Below are positions 41,507 to 47,815 of a stretch of DNA of 47,815 nucleotides, one piece after another. The stretch lies in contig DAOLIQ010000017.1 in the NCBI GenBank assembly GCA_035328465.1, forward strand, positions 1 to 47,815. Reading direction: 5' to 3'. Origin of the DNA: JADJEI01 sp035328465. GTDB taxonomy: Bacteria; Bacteroidota; Ignavibacteria; Ignavibacteriales; Ignavibacteriaceae. Numbering within the stretch: position 1 is the first letter of the stretch; the number at the start of each line of letters is the position of its first letter. A model generated the notes under the pieces. It was not told the origin of the DNA. It made no database searches and was given only the letters and a program-made list of their open reading frames with translations. Both the position numbers and the translations under genes were made by a program.

Positions 41507-42376
41507 TTATTCAATTCCAACTTCAGCTATTACCGGGAAATGATCTGAGGGATATTTGCCGTCAAAGGTTTCGGAAATTACTCCGTGTTCTTTCACCTTC
41601 ACTTTGTCATTAACAAATATGAAATCAATTTTATTGCCCGGCTGAATATCATTTCCAAAACCATTAAAAGTTATATGCGAGCCGTAGTGAATATTGCTGT
41701 TCACTGCTTCGGCATCATTCAGATAAAATCTTTTTTCAGCATCTAAGCCGTTGGTCAAAATTGAATAGGGTGGGGAACCTTTTTGGGTATTAAAATCGCC
41801 GGTAAGAATTGCGGGGTTATCGCCTGCAATTACTTTTATCTTTTTAAGGATTAGTTCTGCACTATTGAGGCGTGCCGTTTCACCAATATGGTCGAAATGA
41901 GTATTGAATACAAAAAACTTCTTTTCAGTATTTTGAAAAGTAAATTCAGCCCAGGTTACAACTCTTTTAAATGCTGCATCCCAGCCAATTGAGACAGAGT
42001 CGGGTGTTTCTGAAAGCCAGAAAGTTGAAGTGTGAACAAGCTTAAATTTTTCTGTGTTAAAAAATATCGGCGAATATTCCCCTCCTTCTCTGCCGTCTTC
42101 TCTGCCAACCCCAACCCAGTCATATTTTGGAAAGGAATTATTTATATCCGCAATCTGCGAATGAAGCGCTTCCTGTAGTCCGAAGATATCGGCTTTGTTA
42201 AATCTTATAACCTCTGCAACTAAATCTTTCCGCGAGTTCCAGGAATTATTTGCTTCATCATCAGGGCTGCCTGCGAAGCGGATATTGTAAGTCATCACTC
42301 TTAACTCAGCATTATTCTGAGCTGATAGGGATGAAGCCAGAAAAAGAAAACAAATCAACAATAAATAATTTTTCAT
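41507..42376 (-). CDS. Exported endonuclease/exonuclease/phosphatase (EEP) family protein
   Basis: A 289-residue metal-dependent hydrolase with a signal peptide ending near SLSAQNNAE. EEP motifs are LRVMTYNIRF, DIFGLQEALHSQ (catalytic Glu), FNTHFDHIG, AILTGDFNTQKG, KIDFIFVND and YPSDHFPVIAEV (catalytic Asp-His). Exported members act on phosphodiesters, sphingolipids or nucleic acids; the substrate is not readable here. It is divergent from the Nudix gene across 58 bases. Confidence 0.9.
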   Translation of the reverse strand: MKNYLLLICFLFLASSLSAQNNAELRVMTYNIRFAGSPDDEANNSWNSRKDLVAEVIRFNKADIFGLQEALHSQIADINNSFPKYDWVGVGREDGREGGEYSPIFFNTEKFKLVHTSTFWLSETPDSVSIGWDAAFKRVVTWAEFTFQNTEKKFFVFNTHFDHIGETARLNSAELILKKIKVIAGDNPAILTGDFNTQKGSPPYSILTNGLDAEKRFYLNDAEAVNSNIHYGSHITFNGFGNDIQPGNKIDFIFVNDKVKVKEHGVISETFDGKYPSDHFPVIAEVGIE

Positions 42377-42434
42377 AAACTTTACTCACTCTCTTATTAT
42401 TTTGAATTGAAAATAATAAAAATAAAATTGACAT

Positions 42435-43091
42435 ATGAATTCAATTAATATTAAAAAACTTAAAAGTAACCTTCCTAAACAACCGGGAGTTTTGGGCAAA
42501 GAAGAATACTTCAACTCCGCAGTCTTAATTGCAATAGTAAAAATTAATGGCAAAGATAATTTCCTTTTTGAGAAACGCGCTGCTAACATCAGGCAAGGTG
42601 GAGAGATTTGTTTTCCCGGCGGAGAAATTGATTGCGAAGTAGATAAAAACTCTATAGATGCAGCGTTAAGGGAAACTAAAGAAGAACTTGGCATCCCTCT
42701 AAAAAAAATTGAGGTTATCGGTTTAATGAATACTTTTGTCGGCCCAATGGGAGTTACTGTTGATCCTGTAATCGGGTTATTAAATATTGATTCAACAAAA
42801 GAAATTATGATTGATGATAAAGAGGTGGAGGTTGTATTTACTCTGCCGATTGATTTTTTCATCAAACACAAACCTGAAGAATACAAACTAAAGATGGAAA
42901 TACAGCCGTCTTATGTTAATGATGCAGGCAAGAATATTATCCTCCTTCCTGCTGAAGAACTTGGGCTGCCGGTTAGATACTCTAAACCATGGAAAGCCAA
43001 AGTGCATACAGTCCTCGCTTACCGAACAGAGTTTGGAACAATTTGGGGTATTACTGCTAAGTTGATTTACGAATTTATTAAACTTATTTAA
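42435..43091 (+). CDS. CoA pyrophosphatase-type Nudix hydrolase
   Basis: A 218-residue enzyme. It has the CoA-specific motif NIRQGGEICFPGG (51-63) overlapping the Nudix box (GGEI...AALRETKEELGI, 62-87). Members hydrolyse CoA and its thioesters to phosphopantetheine and 3',5'-ADP. There is no signal peptide, so it is cytosolic. The PSYVNDAGKNIILLPAEELG segment replaces the usual C-terminal helix; length is normal. Confidence 0.88.
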   Translation: MNSINIKKLKSNLPKQPGVLGKEEYFNSAVLIAIVKINGKDNFLFEKRAANIRQGGEICFPGGEIDCEVDKNSIDAALRETKEELGIPLKKIEVIGLMNTFVGPMGVTVDPVIGLLNIDSTKEIMIDDKEVEVVFTLPIDFFIKHKPEEYKLKMEIQPSYVNDAGKNIILLPAEELGLPVRYSKPWKAKVHTVLAYRTEFGTIWGITAKLIYEFIKLI

Positions 43092-43130
43092 TTCCCGCGT
43101 CCGGTCAGGCAGGAATCATCGAGTGGGAAA
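43091..43130. repeat. GC-rich repeat remnant
   Basis: ATTCCCGCGTCCGGTCAGGC and the following AGGAATCATCGAGTGGG form an imperfect inverted block (ATTCC...GGAAT) directly after the Nudix stop, in a 200-base AT-rich gap. It looks like a relic of a short palindromic repeat. No gene is seen in the rest of the gap. Confidence 0.35.
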
Positions 43131-43307
43131 AACCATTTGGATTCAGATTACTAATTATCAGTAGCCTTAAAGGTTTATTAAATGAATGAAGTAAAAATTT
43201 GAAAACAATACATTTATAGTTATTTTAGAATCATAAAAAATGTGCTCCTCAAACGTAATCATAATATTCACTTTTAAAAACGAAAATAAAATTTGGAAGA
43301 TTTTCTT

Positions 43308-46025
43308 ATGAAAATTATACGGTATTCAGTAAAGATAATTATTCTAACAGTAATTATTTTATGTTCGACAACTTACTCCCAAACAGAACAGCAAATACAA
43401 CAAAAACTTGATCAGTATAACATTCAATCCGAAGCGGATATTCAGGCAGAATTAGCAAAACGCGGCATGACGGAAGATGACGCAAGACGATTTGCTTCTC
43501 TTTACGGCATTGATTACGATCAGTTCATTCAACAGTATATTGTAAATTCGCAGCAGCAGGTGCCGGTTCCACCACCCCAAGCACCGCAGGTTAATCAGCA
43601 GCCACAACAGCAGAATCCGGTGGACAACACTCCTCCTCAAGTTCAGCAGGAAAATCAGAATCCTCCTCCACAGGTGGTTAATACAAACCCTACAGAAGTA
43701 AAAGCACCGACTAATGAACAAGGACTTGAATATTTCGGCTACAAAATTTTCCAAACAATTCCGGCAAGTTTTGAACCATCAAATGTTGGAACAATTGATC
43801 CGGGCTATTTGATTAGTCCGAATGATGAAATAAAACTTTCAATATGGGGGGATGTAGAATTTCAATATCAACTTAAAGTTGATCCGCAGGGAAATATTTT
43901 TATCCCGACTGCAGGACAAGTATTTGTGCTTGGAGTTCCTTATTCCGAATTAAAAAACAAATTAACAGCTTACCTTTCTCAATTTTACGAAGGCTTGGCG
44001 TCAACACCGCCTACAGTATTTCTTGATATACAATTATCAAGCTTATCACCTCTGCGAATTTTTGCTTTAGGTGAAGTTCCAAAGCCGGGGGGATATAACA
44101 TAAGCAGTTTTGCAACTGTATTTAATACCCTTTACAGTATTGGCGGACCTCTTGTTTCAGGCAGCTTGCGTGAAATTCGAGTTGTTCGTAATAACAAAGT
44201 AATTTCAAAAATTGATCTCTACGATTACCTCCTGAAAGGTCAGTTAATCGGTGATACCAGACTTCAGAATAATGATATCGTTTTCATCCCGCCGCGGCAA
44301 AAAACAATTTCGATAACAGGCGAAGTAATGCGATCAGCAGTTTATGAATTAAAATCCGGCGAGGGGCTAAAAGACCTTGTCAATTTTGCCGGCGGATTAA
44401 AAATTACTGCTTACACCGGCAGAGTCCAGATTAAAAGAATAAAGCCGTTCGATCAAAGACAACAATTCTCACTTGAACGTGAGGTTATCGATGTTGATTA
44501 TTCAAAAATTATGAGCGGCGGCAGTGATTTTGAATTATTTGATGGAGACGAAGTAACAGTCTATCCAATTCTTGCACAATTGGAAAACTTTGTTCAATTA
44601 TCAGGTGCTGTTTATCGCCCCGGTACATTTGAATATAGAAAAGGGCTCAGAATTTCCGACTTGATTACAGAAGCTTATGGTTTACTACCCGAAGCTTTTC
44701 AGGGTAAGATTGATGTGACAAGAGAACGTAAAGATAAAACGCAAGAGTTTCTGTCTTTGGATCTAAGAGCTGCTTTAACCGGCGATCCAAATAATAATAT
44801 TTTCCTCCAGCCAAAAGACTCACTAAGAGTGTATTCAATATACGATTTGGAATCCCCTCAAAATGTTTCAATTAATGGATATGTAAAAACACCAATAACT
44901 ATCCCTTATGCTGATAGTCTAACAGTATTTGATATGATTTTTAGAGCAGGTGGTTTGCAAGATCCTATTTTTAAGGGTAGGGCTTATACTGTCAGAGGCG
45001 ATCTAATTCGAATTAACCCGGATGCATTAACCACATCAATAATTCCATTTGATCTTGAAAAAGTCCTGATGGGTAAAGGTGATAATCTTCCCCTTAAACC
45101 AGGCGATAAGATCAGTATTTATAGATTAGATGTGGAAAAGAATGTTGACGAAGTAGTTACTATTGGCGGAGAAGTAAAAAACCCGGGGAAATATCCACTT
45201 AATAAAAATATGACGCCAATGGATTTAATTCTGCAAGCAGGCGGATTCATTGATGGCTCGCTTAGATCTGAAGTTTATGTAAATCGAATTCTTCCCGAAG
45301 GCTACCCGGGTGAAAAGCTAAGTGAAAGTTTCACGGTACCGCTTCCCAAATCCTTCGACCCTAAAGACTATAATGATGAAAATAAATTTTATTTGAAGGA
45401 TAAAGATATTGTTCTTGTTAGAAAAAATTCCGAGTATGAGCCTCAGAAAACTATAAAGATTTTCGGTGAAGTAAAATATCCCGGCGCCTATATTCTTAAA
45501 AATAAAAATGAAACAGTGGCAGATCTCATTCATGAAGCTGGAGGGGTGACATCAGAAGCATTTTTATATGGAGCTTACTATTCCAGAAACAATCAAAGAT
45601 TGATAGTAAATTTAGATGCATTAATCAATGACGAGAATGAAGACGAAAATATTAATCTTCTTTCAAATGATAGCTTGTTCATTCCTAAAACACCTAACAC
45701 AGTTTTGGTAACCGGCGAAGTTAATAATCCCGGGTTGTTCAAATTTGTAGACGGCGAATCTGTTTACGATTATATTGAAAAAGCCGGCGGTTTAACTAAC
45801 AATGCAGATTATGCTCTTTATTCCCAACCAAATGGTGAAACTATTAGAGTTGACTTTGGACTATTCCAAGGCGACCCCGGTGTTTATGACGGATCAATAA
45901 TCAGGGTAACAAATCTACCTCCACCACCCCCAAGTGAAGGGGTTGATGTGGGAAAATTGATTACTGATATATTTGCAATAGTAGCAAGTGTTTTAACTAT
46001 TATTGTGCTAGCAACAAAGCTATAA
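43308..46025 (+). CDS. Seven-SLBB polysaccharide export protein (Wza-like)
   Basis: A 905-residue protein. I start at the ATG at 43308 (signal peptide MKIIRYSVKIIILTVIILCS), which has GGAAGA upstream; a TTG at 43293 is less likely. After a Pro/Gln-rich stretch (about 85-135) comes the poly-export domain (PNDEIKLSIWGDVEFQYQLK, GNIFIPTAGQVFVLG). At least seven SLBB-type repeats follow, each starting like ALGEVPKPGGYN, SITGEVMRSAVYEL, QLSGAVYRPGTFEY, SINGYVKTPITIPY, TIGGEVKNPGKYPL, IFGEVKYPGAYIL and VTGEVNNPGLFKF. The C-terminus is a membrane helix (about 885-903). Wza has about 380 residues, so this is a greatly lengthened export channel subunit. The Wzz-like gene follows at 30 bases. Confidence 0.92.
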   Translation: MKIIRYSVKIIILTVIILCSTTYSQTEQQIQQKLDQYNIQSEADIQAELAKRGMTEDDARRFASLYGIDYDQFIQQYIVNSQQQVPVPPPQAPQVNQQPQQQNPVDNTPPQVQQENQNPPPQVVNTNPTEVKAPTNEQGLEYFGYKIFQTIPASFEPSNVGTIDPGYLISPNDEIKLSIWGDVEFQYQLKVDPQGNIFIPTAGQVFVLGVPYSELKNKLTAYLSQFYEGLASTPPTVFLDIQLSSLSPLRIFALGEVPKPGGYNISSFATVFNTLYSIGGPLVSGSLREIRVVRNNKVISKIDLYDYLLKGQLIGDTRLQNNDIVFIPPRQKTISITGEVMRSAVYELKSGEGLKDLVNFAGGLKITAYTGRVQIKRIKPFDQRQQFSLEREVIDVDYSKIMSGGSDFELFDGDEVTVYPILAQLENFVQLSGAVYRPGTFEYRKGLRISDLITEAYGLLPEAFQGKIDVTRERKDKTQEFLSLDLRAALTGDPNNNIFLQPKDSLRVYSIYDLESPQNVSINGYVKTPITIPYADSLTVFDMIFRAGGLQDPIFKGRAYTVRGDLIRINPDALTTSIIPFDLEKVLMGKGDNLPLKPGDKISIYRLDVEKNVDEVVTIGGEVKNPGKYPLNKNMTPMDLILQAGGFIDGSLRSEVYVNRILPEGYPGEKLSESFTVPLPKSFDPKDYNDENKFYLKDKDIVLVRKNSEYEPQKTIKIFGEVKYPGAYILKNKNETVADLIHEAGGVTSEAFLYGAYYSRNNQRLIVNLDALINDENEDENINLLSNDSLFIPKTPNTVLVTGEVNNPGLFKFVDGESVYDYIEKAGGLTNNADYALYSQPNGETIRVDFGLFQGDPGVYDGSIIRVTNLPPPPPSEGVDVGKLITDIFAIVASVLTIIVLATKL

Positions 46026-46055
46026 ATAACCGATTAATTATTAAACCAATAAAGA

Positions 46056-47102
46056 ATGAATAAAGATAACAACGAATTAGAAAAAACTGGCGAATCGCCT
46101 AAGGATAACAATAAAAGGATAGATTCTTTAATTGATAATTTAATACCCTATTTAAAGATACTCTATCTCCGCAAAAAATTCATACTTCTATCTGAAGGAA
46201 TAATTGCCATTGCCTCATTCATAATTCTTTGGTTCGTTATTCCATCGACTTATGAAGTTACAGTAACGGTGCTTCCTGAAACAATGACTTCATCAACATT
46301 AAGTGCACTAAGTGGTCTTGCTTCATCAGTTGGAGTGAATCTTAACACCGGGGGTGCCACAACAATCTATTCTAATTTAGTTTTAAGTGAGGCTGTTTTA
46401 GAGCCTGTTATCTTAGATAAGTACAGAATTCCCGGAGAAAAAGATTCAGCTAACCTAATAGATATTTTTGAGATCGAACCAGTAGAGGATTACCCTCCCC
46501 CAACTCAAAAAAGACTTCAATTTATTTCTTGTTATGAGTTGCTGGCTGAAAAAGGAGGGATCGTTCCTGAAATGGATGCTGCAACAGGTGCTCTATCTAT
46601 CCTGGTTACAATGCCTGCACCAAAACTTGCTGCCGAAGTAGCTAACAATTTACTTATTTCTTTGGATGATTATATGAAGAATAAGCGACAGTCAAGTGCA
46701 AAAAACTCCCGGATTTATCTTGAGGGCAGGGTTTCCGCTTTACTTGATTCATTAACTCAAGCAGAAAATAAATTGAAAAGGTTTAATGAGCAAAACAGAA
46801 TGATTGCTCAATCTCCTCAATTGCTTCTCGAACAATCTCGTTTACAAAGAAATGTACAAGTTTATAATACTACGTATTCAACTTTAAGATCATCTCTGGA
46901 AGCGGCAAAATTGGAAGAAGTTAAAGATGTACCAGTTGTTAATGTCAGGGAGTGGGCAAAAGATCCAGTCACCAGTTCGGGACCGCATAGAACAATATTT
47001 TTTGTAATTATTATTGTTTTTACTTTTGGCTTAATTTGCTTTTCAATTATTCTGAAACCGAAGATGATTTATTATTCTAAATTGATTAGAGGAAAAAACT
47101 AA
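46056..47102 (+). CDS. Wzz-type chain-length determinant / polysaccharide copolymerase
   Basis: A 348-residue inner-membrane protein. It has a charged N-terminus, a first helix at about 42-62 (IIAIASFIILWFVIPS), a periplasmic part with the Wzz start TYEVTVTVLPE, a coiled coil (about 200-265, LDSLTQAENKLKRFNEQNRM), and a Pro-bearing segment (KDPVTSSGPHRT) leading into the second helix (about 312-334). It has no C-terminal tyrosine kinase domain. It would control polymer length and join the export channel made by the SLBB protein upstream. Confidence 0.9.
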   Translation: MNKDNNELEKTGESPKDNNKRIDSLIDNLIPYLKILYLRKKFILLSEGIIAIASFIILWFVIPSTYEVTVTVLPETMTSSTLSALSGLASSVGVNLNTGGATTIYSNLVLSEAVLEPVILDKYRIPGEKDSANLIDIFEIEPVEDYPPPTQKRLQFISCYELLAEKGGIVPEMDAATGALSILVTMPAPKLAAEVANNLLISLDDYMKNKRQSSAKNSRIYLEGRVSALLDSLTQAENKLKRFNEQNRMIAQSPQLLLEQSRLQRNVQVYNTTYSTLRSSLEAAKLEEVKDVPVVNVREWAKDPVTSSGPHRTIFFVIIIVFTFGLICFSIILKPKMIYYSKLIRGKN

Positions 47103-47127
47103 TACCCCCTTTTTTTAAAATTATTAA

Positions 47128-47739
47128 ATGACTAATTCTTCAAACATACTTTGGCATCAAGGCAAAATTACAATTGCAGATAGAGAAAAACTTAACAATC
47201 ATTCGGGAGCATGCTTATGGTTCACAGGTTTATCTGGAAGTGGTAAATCAACATTAAGCGTTGAAGTTGAAAGCCTCCTTTTTCAAATGGGTATTCATAC
47301 TTACATTCTTGATGGAGATAATATCCGTCACGGATTAAATAAGGACTTAAGTTTTAGTGACGCCGATAGGAAAGAAAATATTCGTAGGATTGGCGAGGTG
47401 GCTAAATTGTTTGTCGATGCAGGAATGATTGTCCTGACGGCTTTTATCTCCCCCTTTAGAGCTGACAGAGATTTTGTGCGCTCCTTAATTCCCGAAGGCA
47501 AGTTCCTAGAAATATTTGTTGATTGTGATTTAGCAACCTGTGAAAAAAGAGACCCGAAAGGACTTTATAAAAAAGCCCGCGAAAATAAAATTAGTGATTT
47601 CACAGGCTTGTCTTCGCCTTATGAGAAACCTAAAAATCCCGAAATGGTAATTTTTAACGGCGAAAATTCCGATTTAAATATGAATGCAGCTCTGATAATT
47701 GAGATTCTACTTCAAAAAAACATCATTCGAAAAAGTTGA
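47128..47739 (+). CDS. cysC: Adenylylsulfate kinase CysC
   Basis: A 203-residue kinase making PAPS from APS and ATP. It has Walker A GLSGSGKST (34-42), the APS-binding LDGDNIRHGLNKDLSFSDAD, RKENIRRIGEVAKL, ISPFRADRD and KGLYKKARENKISDFTGLSS. The family is complete with no sulfurylase fused, and no cysD/cysN is in the window. It ends the run of polysaccharide export genes, 25 bases after the Wzz-like gene, so it may supply PAPS for a sulfated polymer or simply share a transcript with them. Confidence 0.95.
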   Translation: MTNSSNILWHQGKITIADREKLNNHSGACLWFTGLSGSGKSTLSVEVESLLFQMGIHTYILDGDNIRHGLNKDLSFSDADRKENIRRIGEVAKLFVDAGMIVLTAFISPFRADRDFVRSLIPEGKFLEIFVDCDLATCEKRDPKGLYKKARENKISDFTGLSSPYEKPKNPEMVIFNGENSDLNMNAALIIEILLQKNIIRKS

Positions 47740-47744
47740 AGTTT

Positions 47745-47775
47745 GGCTTAAAATTTGATTATTTTAAGCCTCAAT
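47745..47775 (+). terminator. Terminator after cysC
   Basis: GGCTTAAAAT (47745-47754) pairs with ATTTTAAGCC (47761-47770) around a 6-base loop, followed by a mixed T-rich stretch. It probably ends the export/cysC unit just before the window edge. Confidence 0.7.
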
Positions 47776-47815
47776 TTTAATCTTTTTATTTTATCTTCTT
47801 TCTATTTATTAATTT

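Noticed and set aside
42386..42886. 166-codon minus-strand frame opposite the Nudix gene
   Set aside because: The plus-strand frame carries the complete Nudix box, and the minus product is low-complexity Ser/Ile-rich.
1..47815. CRISPR arrays, prophage, insertion sequences, integrases
   Set aside because: No regularly spaced repeats, transposase, integrase or phage structural genes were seen on either strand.

Overview
The window is low-GC chromosomal DNA that most resembles the Ignavibacteria (Ignavibacteriota, Bacteroidota/Chlorobiota group). The pointers are three exported proteins ending in type IX secretion sorting domains with the NPFNPST core, a PorV/PorQ-family outer-membrane protein, the long two-domain form of IspG, -7 boxes of the form TAnnTTTG, and several genes with no Shine-Dalgarno or a TTG start. 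The taxonomic call is inference from these traits. I see no prophage, insertion sequence, CRISPR array or resistance island; the only mobile-like DNA is a few short palindromic or stock intergenic repeats.

Layout. 1-6.8 kb (+): a T9SS cargo protein, a TPR protein with clpX, an exported class-I-amidotransferase-like protein and a FAH-family hydrolase. 6.8-15.2 kb (-): a nucleic-acid block with RNase P RNA, recJ, yebC, ruvC and ruvA, then a zinc-ribbon coiled-coil protein, a Nif3-family protein, a small orphan transcription unit and ispG. 15.2-23.4 kb: a methyltransferase (-), then dnaG, recQ, a ferredoxin with a geranylgeranyl-reductase-like flavoprotein, and a T9SS cargo protein (+). 23.4-30 kb: another T9SS cargo gene (-), tRNA-Ser(UGA) (-), hisN (+), a membrane protein (-) and a tight three-gene envelope operon (-). 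30-35.3 kb (+): GH13 hydrolase, two glycosyltransferase genes (one a fusion), a DUF547 protein, a small membrane protein and a TlpA-like lipoprotein. 35.3-37.7 kb (-): a PorV-like protein, a CxxC redox protein and a Crp/Fnr regulator. 38-43 kb: exported GH20 hexosaminidase and glycosylasparaginase (+), an exported EEP-family hydrolase (-) and a CoA-pyrophosphatase-type Nudix enzyme (+). 43.3-47.8 kb (+): an exopolysaccharide export unit (seven-SLBB export protein, Wzz-like protein) ending with cysC.

The genes group by theme. RecJ, RuvA, RuvC, RecQ and DnaG serve replication and recombination. The T9SS cargo proteins, the PorV-like protein and perhaps the three-gene envelope operon belong to outer-membrane secretion. 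GH20 and glycosylasparaginase together could take N-linked glycan stubs down to GlcNAc and aspartate. The SLBB and Wzz proteins would build an envelope-spanning export channel.

The most unusual item is the operon at 26519-29630. It encodes a four-helix membrane protein with a MotA/TolQ-like layout, a single-pass stalk protein whose N-terminus resembles GldM, and an outer-membrane barrel. I read it as a candidate undescribed energised envelope machine. Next come a compact promoter / 27-codon frame / terminator unit placed directly before the Nif3-family gene, an orphan terminator unit at 37.9 kb, and nested inverted repeats upstream of the envelope operon.
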